The notes under the pieces: model-generated | The model's input: only the letters and a program-made list of their open reading frames with translations | What the model was told of the DNA's origin: nothing | The model's database searches: none | Assembly (NCBI GenBank): GCA_032622095.1 | Contig: CP136065.1 | Coordinates: 65,215,031 to 65,279,030 of the forward strand | From: Siphonodentalium dalli | Taxonomy: Eukaryota; Mollusca; Scaphopoda; Gadilida; Siphonodentaliidae | Length of the DNA: 64,000 nt | Direction: 5' to 3' | Part shown: piece after piece, positions 11,892-23,619 of the stretch | How the letters are laid out: each line of letters begins with the position of its first letter | Numbering within the stretch: the stretch's first letter is position 1 | Position numbers and translations under genes: made by a program

Positions 11892-14399
11892 AACGAGAGG
11901 CCGATCACGATCGGCAGATGTTTAACCCATACCTTGGCGATAGCGATCTTTTTATGAGTGCAAGAATTTCAACAATTCACAGCGTACTATTATTTATTAG
12001 TTTCATAGTGGAATCAGACATATTGAGCAACTTGCTCATTTAAACACAATATGAAGATGGATATGACATTCGATTTCAACCTATTCGGTCACTCCAACAG
12101 AGATACATGTATGTGTGATAGATTGATAAAGATAATTATACCCAAACACAGTCAGACAGATGCACCATAGCTGTTAAAGATATAATTGTTACAATATTAA
12201 CATCATAATAACTCTATTTATTTAATTCTTACAATGGAACCTGAGTCATAACAGATTATGTTGTTGTGTTAGCTGCATAGTAAAAGTTATGGGATGATTG
12301 AGATTAGAGACCAACAAACACCTGAACATCTATATAAGTGAGGGGTGTATAGACCTTGATATTAAATATGATTGATAATGGTTGGATATAAAATATTTTA
12401 ATACAGAATTATCAGATAACTAAAGGAGAGATATGAGAAGGGTCAAATTGAAAATATTAGAGTCATAACATTGGATCGCGTACAGTATACATGTACCTAT
12501 GGTTAATTTTATTCTAAGCTGATCATTGGAAAGATACAATGTCTGTAACAGCAGAAATATTATTAAATATTGGGTTAATATTCTCAAAACCATTCAATCA
12601 ATACCAAAATCTATACGCATGAAGAATGTATCACAATCAACCTGAATGAGATTATAAAAGTGATTGGGTGAAAAATATTTGACCAAAAAGTCAGCTTCAA
12701 GAATACCAGAACCATTATTATTATCCTGCAGCCCAAATGCAATAGAGGGAATTTCAAAATAAGATATATCCTCAAATGATGAATATTCAATTGGTGGCTT
12801 ATAATTAATAGAAATTCTTAGTGAACCTGGCCTAAGGCGAAAGAGATAATTTAAAATCTGCGTATCAGATATTATGTGTCTATGGAATAGGTTAATTTTA
12901 ATCCTGAAATACATGCAAGTGAAAAGTGGATCACGATCAACCTGGACATAGAATAGGAGAATGAACATATGATGTGTGGAGAGTGTTAATCATTTTCAAT
13001 GACATCATATGATGGAACTAATGTGTGGATAAATTGTTTTCTCAAGATAAGACAACAGTGTCTCTGTAAACAACAATTCTCTAAACAGCCATGCTCCAGA
13101 ACATCCTTCACATGGACAATGGACTATTTGTATTAATGCCATGAACATGTTTCAACAGGTTGGGTTAAATTACTATTGCACACAAACTGGAGTAAAGTAT
13201 CATCAATCACTTAAATTTGACAGCTCTGGGAGCAGCAGTGGTTTAGCAAAGAGTATCCAGTGTCATTTTCTGATCCCAATAAAGCAGATTACTGTGTAAA
13301 GTTGTTTGTCTTAAATTCTCACAGGGCATATACAATAGGTAGTAAATTACTTGAATTATAAAGGGCCATAACTCTGTTAAAATATATCGGATCAAACCCA
13401 AATTTGAACTTGATCTGTATTTGGTGTAGATCAGATGAAAAATGTTTTGAGTTCTAAGTAAAAATAAGTTTGAAAAGGGTTAATTAAACGATACCAAAAA
13501 CCATACAGATAAAGAACGTGCTAAGAAAAACCTTGGTAAGAAATATGAGGCATATCAGAAGAAAACAGTTTGACTTAGATGGATCAGATAGCATTTGTGT
13601 GCAGGGTTAATTATTTTCTAAACCGATCAACCGATCGATACCAAAAACTATACAGGTGAGGGGTGTGTCATTATAAACCTACATATCAAATATGAAAACA
13701 ATCGGACAAAAAATAATTTGGTTACAGCATCGGATAGCTCATGCCTATGTGCGGATGCAAAGTGTTAATAATTTCTAAACCGATCAACCGATCGATACCA
13801 AAAACTATACAGGTGAGGAGTGTGTCATCATAAACATGGGAGTAAAAAATAACTCTAATTCCCATAATACAGATTTACTGCTCTCAGAGCTAAACTGATA
13901 CCACTGGTAATTAATTGTAGACTGCTATGGTTATCTGTTCAATTCTTAGTTGAAAAAGGGTCATAACTCTGGTATAAAATGTTGGATATAACCCATATTC
14001 AAACTCGATCTGTATTTTGAGTTGAGAAACTCGCATACCAAATTTGGTTCCGATCAGATAAAAAAAAAATTGAGTTATGGCAGCATGCATGAATTCTAAG
14101 TCGAAAAAGGGCCATAACTCCATTGAAAAATATCGGATCAAACCCATATTCGAACTCGATCTGTATTTTGGTCCGAGAAACTTGCATACCAAATTTGATT
14201 CTGATCAGATAAAAATTTTTTGAGTTATGGTAGCATGCATGAATTCTAAGTCGAAAAAGGGCCATAACTCCGTGACAAAAACTCGGATCGAACCCATATT
14301 CGAACTCGATCTGTATTTGGTGCTGACAAATTCATATACAAAATTTGGTTCCGATCAGATATAAAATGTTCGAGTTATCGCACCATGCGTAAAGTGTCT

Positions 14400-14449
<50 letters not shown>

Positions 14450-14535
14450 GGACGGACGGACGGACTAACGACGAGTGGTCAATCCGGGCAACGACACTAT
14501 GTTTACCATACTATGGTATGGGTAAACATAAAAAT
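11892..14535 (+). mobile_element. Helentron-associated non-autonomous element (HINE, pearl-like)
   Basis: The 5' end has hairpin GCCGATCACGATCGGC (11900-11915). Diverged core repeats follow: a unit with CCGATCAACCGATCGATACC near 13626 and 13780, and a ~152-bp unit with AAAGGGCCATAACTC near 13956, 14108 and 14258. Then comes a GACA/GACG microsatellite (14401-14464) and a 3' part with GACGAGTGGTCAATCCGG. It ends in the hairpin GTTTACCATAC...GTATGGGTAAAC (14501-14527). This order matches bivalve pearl/HINE elements, mobilised by Helentron rolling-circle enzymes. No Rep/helicase is encoded. Confidence 0.75.
14401..14464 (+). repeat. GACA/GACG tetranucleotide microsatellite
   Basis: About 12 GACA units followed by GGAC units, in the usual place before the 3' end of a HINE. 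Confidence 0.95.
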
Positions 14536-15193
14536 CACAAACTCAAGTGACCTGCTAAAATTGGTCTACTCTAGCTATCAAAATGGCAAACATATCCAAC
14601 TAGCAATGCGTGTGCTTTGTATTTAAACGAGGGCCCACTGATATTCAAATTGAATTCATCCATTTATTTGGGAAATTCATTGGGTAACACGCTCAACTTA
14701 TCTGTAAGACACATATAGAGCCCACTAATATTATTTGATATTATGCTCTGTCTTGCTTGATTATTATATACACATGCGAGCCAACTGGAATGCACCATTA
14801 TCTCAAACCATATATCCATGGAGAGCGGTGTGTTCTATGCTCTTACACGCTATTTTGGAATTAACATATACATGTAATACCAAATGCCATCAAATATGGC
14901 GTACTATACACAAATTTATCTGGAAATGTATATGATTGGTGTGTCAAAACATCGACACGTCATTAATCACCAACTCCTATAGAGTAGGGATATCAATTTC
15001 CTATCATTAAAGTTACACAGGGCACAATGTCCACCACATGTTGATTCTGTCATGGAACAGTTTGAACTAGACTAAACCAATTCCTTCCAGACCACATGTG
15101 TTCTGGGTATATAGCATATAGGAAAACTTATATACTTCACACTCAACATGTTGGCCCTAGTAAGCGCTGTTGTAAAGACAGGTCAAGCCATTC
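14536..15193. other. Spacer beyond the HINE, no feature
   Basis: AT-rich DNA between the HINE and the right arm. One 66-codon frame at 14735-14935 has no recognisable similarity. Confidence 0.4.
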
Positions 15194-17436
15194 TAGGTTG
15201 CATATAATATGCAAATACAGAAGAAATCTGCATCTAAAATGCAACAAATAGGCATAAACTATGCTGGTTTAAATTATGACTGTCACATTACTAACTCATT
15301 TGACTCAAAGTGCAAAACTTGGGCGTGACACGACCGACTGCTCCAATAATATAAGCAGCACGATGGAATCTATAAATTCCGGGCTCAGAATACTCATTAA
15401 AGTGGTATTCATCCAATTTTATATAAAAATCTCATTCTTACCTAATGTGAACCACTTAAATATTAAACATGCTTTCTACACGGTATGACACCATGACATC
15501 CCTGAACATGGATGCCTGTCTACATATTAGATGTATGATATCTAAGTATACAACTCTTTTCCAATAGGAAACGTGTATATATACTGACTCTCATTCTTAC
15601 CGAATGTGTACTAGTTAAGTATTTAATCACTCGATACCCACGTAATTCATTTACTGAAACGGAATTTATGAACCGTTGTTCCGGGTTTCAACAAAAGCTT
15701 AAAAAACAGGCTATTACCCGAAATAATTATCGGCGGCCCTGCAGACATTGACACTCAATGACCGACGTGCTAATTTAACCAAGAAGCACCTGCTCAATGC
15801 CACTGATAAATCATATAAATTTGCACACAATACCATACTGGTGCATCATAATATAAGACGTGTTACAAAACAACTCGAACATTGTTTTAAACAAAATCAC
15901 TCATGTGTGATACGAACAATGTCCTAACAATATGCACAAACGCGCAGTGAATAATTTACTCATTGAAAATGGAAACACATGGAAAGTCTCGTTCAAAGAT
16001 AGGACGTGATGTTCGTAGTTATCCATCCTTACATTAAAAACTCCCCTACATGGGAACCACTTAACTATTTAATCATGCTTTCTAGACGGTATGACACCAT
16101 GACATCCCTGAATTCGGATGCCTGCCTACATATTAGATGTATAATATCTAAGTATGCAACTATTTTCCAATAGGAAACGTGTATATATACTGACTCTCAT
16201 TCTTACCGAATGTGTACTACTTAAGTATTTAATCACTCGATACCCACGTAACTCATTTACTGACACGGAATTTATGAACCGTTGTTCCGTGTTTCAACAA
16301 AAGCTAAAAAACAGGCTATAACCCGAAAGAATTATCGGCAGCCCTGCATACATTGACACTCAATGACCGACGTGCTAATTTAACCAAGAAGCACCTGCTC
16401 AATGCCACTGATAAATGATATAATTTTGCACACAATACCATACTGGTGCATCATTATATAAGACATGAAAACAACTCGAACATTGTTTTTAAAAATTCAC
16501 TCATGTGAGATACGAATAATGTCTTACTATATGCACACACGCGCAGTGAATAATTTACTCATTGAAAATGGAAACACATGGACAGTCTCGTTCAAAGATC
16601 GGACGTGATGTTCGTAGGTATCCATCCTTACATTAAAAACTCCCCTACATGGGAATCAAACACCCGCTAAGGGACTAACTATTTAATTCTTGTACTTTAC
16701 GATATGTGACTGCCAGAATCCTTGAAATATTGGCTTTTAACGACACACAGCCTGTTGAAACGTAGATTACTCAATACAGATATATCTTACAACACTTGCA
16801 AGAGATTACAACAATCTGGTCTAATTGATCAAAAGGAAAGTGCGAACTGCCTTGATCTGATACTTGACAGGACTAATCTGGCGCACATGTGAACCGAATG
16901 CTACCACGCTATTACACAGTGACCATGTCAATCACACTTAACGAACCAATGAAATTACGTGTTTGCTATACTGCCGTATTACACAAAGAACGGTGGGCTG
17001 ACCATAGCACATGTTATATTGACCAGCGATATATTAGTAGTAAGTGCAGACCACACAACTTCGGGTCTGTGATAACTTGCACATAATGTTGCTTCCGACT
17101 TATTGCTATTTCACAACGAATGACACAATAACTCACGCCTATTATAATAGGCATGTTACTATGAACAACACGCGAAGCCTTGAAGGCCATCGCTCAATTC
17201 AGCTGTCTTGAGACAGTCTGTATCTACCATGCACACATACCTATATGTGTTGATCCCTCAGTTACTTTGAGGAATCTTAATTCCGCTCTCTCCTGATGAG
17301 ACCTTGCGGGTTCACCAATTTCTAAATTGGTTGACAAAATAGGTCGAAACACTAAAAGGCAGTGTAGAGTGCTACATAGAATGCCCCGTCCATAGATCGG
17401 ATGGGATGTTGGTATTTATCCAATTTTATATAAAAA
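15194..17436 (+). repeat. Right arm of the 2243-bp inverted duplication
   Basis: Mirror image of 8295-10537 without indels. It runs from the inner end (AGGTTGCATATAATATGC) through two ~600-bp repeats with single 158-bp units (about 15455-15615 and 16065-16225) to the outer terminus CCAATTTTATATAAAAA. Near-identity implies a very recent event, ongoing gene conversion, or an assembly duplication. Confidence 0.95.
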
Positions 17437-17750
17437 ATATTATAATAAGCATGGTATACTCTGAACAAAATGTGAAGCCTTCTCAAAGGCCATCGCTCAA
17501 CTCAGCTGTCATCAGACAGACTGTACCTACCATTAACACATACGCACATACATGTATGTGATGAGCCCTCAGTTACTTTGAGGATTCTCACTTCCGCTCT
17601 CTCCTGATGAGACCTTGCGGGTTAACCAATTTCTAAATTGGTTGACAAAATAGGTCGAAACACTAATAGGCAGTGTAGAGTGCTACATAGAATGTCCCGT
17701 CCATAGATCGGATGGGATGTTGGTATTTAACCAATTTTATATAAAAACCT
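17437..17750 (+). repeat. Third, diverged copy of the arm end module
   Basis: Repeats the last ~300 bp of the right arm in the same orientation, from AGCCTTCTCAAAGGCCATCG to CCAATTTTATATAAAAA, with clear divergence (for example TAATAGGCAG against TAAAAGGCAG). It mirrors the short outer copy at 8229-8294. Confidence 0.85.
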
Positions 17751-17819
17751 GGAAATGAAAAATTAGAATGATTTATAAACAAGTTCAATCTAAAAAAAAA
17801 AAATATTTATTTTTTTCTT

Positions 17820-18000
17820 CATTTTTTTCTCAAGGCCATGTACAAAATTTGGTACCGATTGGATAGAAATACGTTTGAGTTATTGCACCATGTGTAAAGT
17901 TTCTACAGACAGACAGACAGCAGACAATTTACAATCGATGAGTGGTGAAATCCGGATGTCAACACTATGTGTACCATACAATTTATAAGTACACATAAAA
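17820..18000 (+). mobile_element. HINE 3' end fragment
   Basis: Core-repeat remnant (AAATTTGGTACCGATTGG), a short GACA run (17910-17925), GATGAGTGGTGAAATCCGG, and a decayed terminal hairpin around GTGTACCATAC. Confidence 0.7.
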
Positions 18001-18480
18001 ATATCTGTAATTGTTCTCAACAGCATCAGTTTGCCCTACCAACATCATAGCAATTCAGCAGCCCCACAAACAAAATAGCAAATTAGCAAGACAACTTGAC
18101 AACAGGTTGTTTATATGATGGAATCAGATACCTAGGAGCACAATATATATTGAAAATGGGGCTAATAGTGTCTGCTAGCCTTAACCTGTCAAAGTTGATA
18201 AATGAGCATCATAATACATTGGAGTGTTTAACAGGTGGTATCTGATATCACTAGCCTCCCAGACCTTGCTCTTATAACATGTGGATTTTAGAAATTTGAC
18301 ATGTCCTGGGTAGGTTATGTTACACCCAGTGTACAAAGCATTGTTGGGATCACGCAGACCTTTATAAAGATAGCAGATGTAAGAACTGGATATCTAAATA
18401 AAAATAAATGAAGTGTCAATAAACTTATATCATAATCATCAATATCTAAATGAAAACAAATGAAAGTGTCAATGACATTT
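18001..18480. other. No recognisable feature
   Basis: AT-rich; a short AATATCTAAATRAAAAYAAATG duplication at about 18390 and 18442. Nothing coding. Confidence 0.35.
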
Positions 18481-18539
18481 TTTTTTTAAATAAAACTATT
18501 ATTTTTTTTATTATAAAAATTGAAAAAAAAATTTAATAA

Positions 18540-18716
18540 TTTTTGTTAATTTTTATTTTTTTTTATTTTCGAAAAAAGGTCATAACTCCTTTAAAATAAA
18601 TCGGATCAAACCCAAATTCGAACTAGATCTGTATTTTGGGCTGAGAAACCCATATAAAAAATTGGTTCCGATCGGATAGAAAATGTTTGAGTTATCGCAT
18701 TACTCGTAAAGTGTCT

Positions 18717-18747
<31 letters not shown>

Positions 18748-18832
18748 GACAGACGGACGAACGACGAGTGGTCAATCCGGACAACGACACTATGTTTACC
18801 ATACTATGGTATGGGTAAACATAAAAATGTAA
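18540..18832 (+). mobile_element. HINE 3' end with intact terminal hairpin
   Basis: One core unit (GGTCATAACTCC, then CAAACCCAAATTCGAACTAG), GACA/GACG run at 18718-18758, GACGAGTGGTCAATCCGG, and terminal hairpin 18794-18820 identical to the one at 14501. A long T/A-rich run precedes it at 18480-18560. Confidence 0.75.
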
Positions 18833-19460
18833 AAAAGATGACTTTAATCATAGTTTTAGAAGGGAAATTTTGAAAACAGCATTCTCAGCAAATACATGTA
18901 TACAAATTTAGTGGAATTGAATATCTGCTGTAAAAAGTACATGATCTGAACTAGTAAAAGGGTCGATTGGAAATTTAATTGAGTTCAAATCTTCTTCCAA
19001 GAATTTCAACATTATGTTAGGTGCGTGCTGAAAAATTATGAATATTCATTTTACAAGAATTAATATAAACCTTTGGGCTGAGATGAGTTGTAGCCTCGCT
19101 TTTAGGTCACAAGTCCATAGCCAAATTCCCAGCTTACCAGCTATCTCTAACACTGTGGCCTATTATTGTTGATTGCTCCCAGCTTGCGTCGACTGTCCTG
19201 AATACCAACATTGGGCTAGTTCCTTGATGTAACAGTTCATTGTAATGGCTTCTCACAATTTTCTTGCACATACCCAACATAAAGTTTCAAGGCCTGCCCC
19301 CCTCCCACCACGACTTTATCACTGCCAACAGCTGCAACTCTATGTTACTGTGAGTAAAGCAATAAAATATTTGTCAGGAATGAAAACAGTGTATCAGTAC
19401 ATGTGTGTTGAGCTGAGCATTGCAGCAACATACATCATGTACGGTATACTGATTGTCAGC
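18833..19460. other. No recognisable feature
   Basis: Non-repetitive at this scale. An open frame at 19245-19472 has no recognised similarity. Confidence 0.35.
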
Positions 19461-19575
19461 GATTCTTATTAGAAAAATGTTTTTTGGCATACTGTTATGA
19501 TCTAATCTTGATTACTATCTCTAAACCATCCATTATGTGACAATGGGCTTCATTTTTGCAAATTATTCCTGCAAG
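19461..19575. repeat. Left copy of a ~105-bp direct repeat flanking a MITE
   Basis: AATGTTTTTTGGCATACTGT through CTATCTCTAAACCATCCATT to TTTGCAAATTATTCCTGCA, repeated at 19970-20078 on the other side of the family A element with a few differences. Confidence 0.85.
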
Positions 19576-19579
19576 GTTT

Positions 19580-19963
19580 CAATGCCAGCAAATAGCGTGT
19601 CTGTCATTTGCAGAATGAGGTCACCAGAGGGTGAACTCTCTGGAAATCTCATTCTGCATAGGCCTAAACTGTTAGTGTCAAGACTGAAGTCACCCCCCCC
19701 CCCCCCCCCCCCCCCCCACGGTTGAAGTTAGTGTGAAGTTCACCCATCACCTTGATGATGCATTTTATCTTCTGCAAATTAGGGGATATAGAATCTTCCC
19801 AGAAGGGAAACCGTAACTAAAAACAATGTTAATTTGAGACTATAGAAGATGAGGCCTAAGCAGAATGAGGTCCACAGAGGGTGAATTTGGTGTTGCTAAC
19901 CTGCTAAATTCACCCTCTGGGGACCTCATTCTGAAAATGACAGACACACTATTTGCAGACTTG
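19580..19963. mobile_element. Family A MITE carrying a poly(C) tract
   Basis: Left end CAATGCCAGCAAATAG (eroded), right end CTATTTGCAGACTTG. Left hairpin present, right hairpin at about 19865-19935. A run of about 28 C residues lies at 19690-19717 in the centre. It lies between two ~105-bp direct repeats rather than ordinary 8-bp duplications. Confidence 0.8.
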
Positions 19964-19969
19964 ACAGTG

Positions 19970-20078
19970 ATTCTTAGAGAAATGTTTTTTGGCATACTGT
20001 TATCAGTGTTATGATTACTATCTCTAAACCATCCATTATGTGACAACTGGCTTCATTTTTGCAAATTCTTCCTGCAGA
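19970..20078. repeat. Right copy of the ~105-bp direct repeat
   Basis: Matches 19461-19575; see that entry. Confidence 0.85.
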
Positions 20079-20179
20079 CACCAAGGTATCAAGGTCAGCT
20101 GTACCAAATGCCTTGTGGTATATTGAGATAATATGTCATTTACCTGAGGCTGAGCAACAAGGCCAGTCGGTAAGGTATA

Positions 20180-20439
20180 TTAACCCTTCCATGACCGGAG
20201 CTTCCTGAAAGTTTGCGGAAACCCGGTGCATTCTCTTTCCCATAGGAAGCCTCGCATATACATGTATAAGAGAATGCATTGGCCTAACACTAGGTACCGG
20301 TATTTACATTGACCTTGTAAGCCAGTGCATTCTCTTATATATTCAAGGTTCCCAATGGGAGACTCGCATATATAAGAGAATGCACTGGCACAGGATATTT
20401 AATGCTGCCCCAGAGCTGCTCCCATCATGAAAGGGTTAA
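20180..20439. mobile_element. Family B TTAA MITE, CCATGA/TCATGA subtype
   Basis: TTAACCCTTCCATGACCGG at left, CATCATGAAAGGGTTAA at right. The interior has two arms of the GCATTCTC...GAGAATGC hairpin (about 20230-20282 and 20325-20390). A different terminal sequence from the CCCTTTACCCAACA subtype, but the same hairpin module. Confidence 0.85.
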
Positions 20440-20772
20440 GCAGAATGATAGATGTACATGTACATGTAACTGGGGAACTATTGGGAACAATCAATATATT
20501 TATTGACGTACAATGAAGAATTTGGTGTGACATGAGAAGAGTTATTTTAAAAGCTAGTCATGATTGAGCAGGTAATCACGAGCTAAGGTTTAAGCTATAA
20601 AGGTTTAAGCACGTGAAAGTACATGTAGTAATGAATGAAATGTCGTGCAGAACCCATCGTGCATCAAACTTCACCCTACATTCGACTTCAAAGAGTTCAA
20701 GACTGTAGATCCACCCCGCCATTTGATAAGGCAAAATGTTGATTGTGTTTGAGAACTGCAGATTTAACCGGG

Positions 20773-21665
20773 CCTCGAAATATGGTGCTGGACATTTGCA
20801 GAATGCGGTCCGTTGGGGGGTGAATTTAGTGATGCTATCCCAGCACAGCAGGTCCTCATTCTGCTTAGGTATCTGCCCTCCGGAAAGTATCTTTATTACA
20901 CACTTGTTCCTACAAGTACAGTGTTATTGCTGTTCCATATTTACACATCCGTATGGAACGTACATTCCATACGCATCTCGTTGACGTAAAATGACGTACA
21001 TGACGTTCTCCTCAACCATGAAACTGGAACAATTTAAATAAAAGAATCATCATTAATGACGCCCTGTATGAGCCTAAATAAACCTTCTAATCCTGTATTT
21101 TTAATGCACGGATTCTAGGACGCGAAGCGTGTAATAAACACAGAACGACACGATGTGTAAATGGGTTCATCGATACGGCACTCGTGCTGTCGCGGAAGGA
21201 TAGAACTCAAGACGCAAGCGCCTCTCGTTCTATCCTTCCAGACAGAACTCGTGCCGTATCGACAAACCCATTTACACACGTGTCGTTCTGTGTATTTATT
21301 ATCAAATTAACAAATTTTTAGAAACTTCTTTAGTAAGTGTCTTTTTCTTTTTTAGCATAGTTTCTCTATATCCCCAAATTGGCAAACAATGCATAATCAA
21401 GGGCAATGATGATGAAGCCTTGTAATAGAGTATCTGTCATTTGCAGAATGAGGTCCTCGGGGGGGGGGTGAATTTAGTGATGCTACCCTGTACAGTGGGA
21501 TAGTATGACTCAATTCACCCTCTGGGGACCTCAGTTCGCTCAGGCCTCATCTTCTGGGAAGTATCTATTGACAGTATTGTCCCAAATTAACATTGTTTTT
21601 AGTGACTTTTTCCCTTCTGTTTAGTTTCTATATCCCCTAATTTTCAGATGATAGATGTAGACATG
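20773..21665. mobile_element. Family A MITE interrupted by another insertion
   Basis: Left part 20780-20897 (ATTTGCAGAATGCGG onwards), right part 21298 to about 21665 (CCCCAAATTGGCAAAC, then a hairpin with a nine-G run at 21461-21469). TTTATTA occurs at both breakpoints, suggesting a ~7-bp target duplication from the inserted element. Confidence 0.6.
20898..21297. mobile_element. Foldback element inserted in family A
   Basis: Insert of about 400 bp. Its right half is a large hairpin (21140-21295): ACACAGAACGACACG and CGTGTCGTTCTGTGT close it, with inner arms containing ATACGGCACTCGTGCTG and AGAACTCGTGCCGTATCG. CpG-rich compared with its host sequence. Confidence 0.55.
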
Positions 21666-21689
21666 CTTTATTTTGATTCTCGCAAAATT

Positions 21690-22036
21690 TCTTGGATTTT
21701 AAGGGCTGCAAGTACAGCTCTAATGAAGTTCTCACCTGTTGCCTGTTACACCACTTATAATTTCTCAAGGAAGTGCAATTCAGCTATTTGATTATCAGGG
21801 AATTGCTACTTTATAACCAGTCCAAAAATACTGCCATAAAATTAGCACTGAGGCGGCAGCACTCTTCAATAATAAAAACATTTTAAGACATGCTTTTAGT
21901 GAGCAAAGTTATCTTTCGGGTTCACTGGTAACTTGTGTGGGATGATATGCATTGGTTTCCTCATTCAGCGGAAGTATCTCGTTATACTTCGTGACTTCTG
22001 CAGAACTTTTTACGCTTCAGGACCACCCATGATGTT
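21690..22036. repeat. First, partly inverted copy of the ~0.5-kb unit U
   Basis: Shares AATTGCTACTTTATAACCAG with later copies. The part 21880-22000 (GGTTTCCTCATTCAGCGGAA) is the reverse complement of the corresponding part at 23080-23190. Confidence 0.65.
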
Positions 22037-22037
22037 T

Positions 22038-22122
22038 GGCCAATGTATTCTCTTATATATGCGAGGCTCCCTGTGGGAGACTGGCAATAGGGAGACTGGC
22101 ATATATAAGAGAATGTATTGAC
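22038..22122. repeat. Solo family B hairpin
   Basis: GTATTCTCTTATATATGCGA and its complement around a short loop containing TGGGAGACTGGCAATAGG. No TTAA ends, so it is a detached or eroded hairpin. Confidence 0.7.
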
Positions 22123-22244
22123 ACATGCAATATTGCAATTTAGACATGCTGCCTTATTTATTAGAAGCGTAAACAGTTCTGCAGAAATCAAGAGTAATAA
22201 TGAGATACTTCCGCCGCATGCTGAGGAAACCGATGCATATCAAA

Positions 22245-22712
22245 CAAGCCTGAGTTTAGTGTGCCTGTCATTTGCAGAATGAGGTCCCCAGAGGGTGAAT
22301 TTAGTGACGCTATCCTGCATAGTGGGCTAGCATCACTAAATTCACCCTCTGGGGACCTCATTCGGCATAGCCTCATCTGCTATTGGAGACATAGATTCAG
22401 ATTTAATTTCCCAAATGGTGAATATTGTGATGTACACCCATTGGGAACCTCGATTATGCAATGTGATGACTGTCAATTTTGGGATATAGAGAAACTAAAG
22501 AAGAAGTAGAATCAATGTGAAGAAGTTTCTATAGAAATTTGATAATAAAGAAACTTTCCAGAGAAGATGAGGCCTAAGCAGAACAAGGTCCCCAGAGAGT
22601 GAATTTAGTGATGCTAGCCCACTATGCGGGATAGCGTCACTAAATTCACCCTCTAAATTCACCCTCTGGGGACCTCATTCTGCAAATGACAGGCACATTA
22701 AACTCAGGCTTG
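22245..22712. mobile_element. Family A hAT-type MITE, best complete copy
   Basis: A 468-bp element, CAAGCCTGAGTTTAGTG to CACATTAAACTCAGGCTTG, with a perfect 8-bp target duplication ATATCAAA (22237-22244 and 22713-22720). Layout: long terminal inverted repeat; hairpin 1 (22280-22365); centre CCCAAATGGTGAATATTGTG ... TTTGATAATAAAGAAAC; hairpin 2 (22585-22680). The 8-bp duplication and CA...TG ends assign it to hAT. Hairpin 2 has an extra TTCACCCTCTAAA duplication. Confidence 0.95.
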
Positions 22713-23239
22713 ATATCAAACCCACAAGTTGATGATTCTGCTCACTAAAAACATGTCTTAAATGTTTTTAATTATTGCCAAGTGCTGCCGTACTCAGGTA
22801 TCCTTCACACTTAACCTGTGTGAGATTAGGTGTGATTAAGTTAGTTATTAATTAATTGGGGTTTAATGTACAACAAAGTGCTGACATGTATCATATTTCG
22901 CTGTGTGTTCTTTGAAAAGTGGGGATACAACAAACCCTGTGTTCTCACCGGACTCCACTTTAGTTCTAGAGGAAGTGCAAATTAATAGTTCAGGAAATTG
23001 CTACTTTATAACCAGGCTATAAAATTAGCACTAAGGCATCATGTGTAGTCCTGAAGCAAAGACAGTTCTGCAGAAGTCACGAAGGATGTAACAAGATACT
23101 TCCGCTGAATGAGGAAACCAATGCATATCATCCCATGCAAGTTACCAGTGAACCAGACAAATAACTCTGCTCACTAAAAGCATGTCTTAAAATGTTTTTA
23201 TTATTGAAGAGTGCTGCCATACTCAGGTATCCTTCAGAC

Positions 23240-23619
23240 TTAACCCTTTACCCAACAAACCGGCCAAATAAAGCTTCAACAGCCTAAAATATCTTCGGTC
23301 TGTCTCAATAGAACCATACAAATATGGATATCATTGGAACCGGCTCCTTGACCACATTGTGATAGTTACAGTTATGCCCTGTGCCAATGCATTCTCTTAT
23401 ATATGCGAGTCGACCATAGGCCGCCTCGCATATATAAGAGAATGCATTGGCCTAAAAAAAATCCTTTTTTACCATTTTTTCTTACATTCTTTAACAATTT
23501 TATAATTTTTAATGTGTTAAGCCAATGCATTCTCTTATATATGCGAGGCGACCTATGGTCGACTCGCATATATAAGAGAATGCATTGGCACAGGGCCGTT
23601 CTGTTGGGTAAAGGGTTAA
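23240..23619. mobile_element. Family B piggyBac-type MITE, inverted orientation
   Basis: TTAA-flanked, CCCTTTACCCAACA ends, two GCATTCTC hairpins. The linker with CCATATTTGTATGG-type sequence is now on the left, so it is in the opposite orientation to the copy at 4049. Confidence 0.9.

Noticed and set aside
12594-12968. 124-codon minus-strand frame
   Set aside because: Two repeated D(R/C)D..F..M/R motifs reveal it as decayed Helentron core repeats.
10243-17086. Two pairs of identical frames (10243-10455 with 15276-15488; 8645-8842 with 16889-17086)
   Set aside because: Identity comes from the inverted duplication, not selection; no start context or domain.
8229-17750. LTR retrotransposon or viral integrant
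   Set aside because: The long repeats are inverted, not direct, and no polymerase, integrase or capsid-like frame is present.
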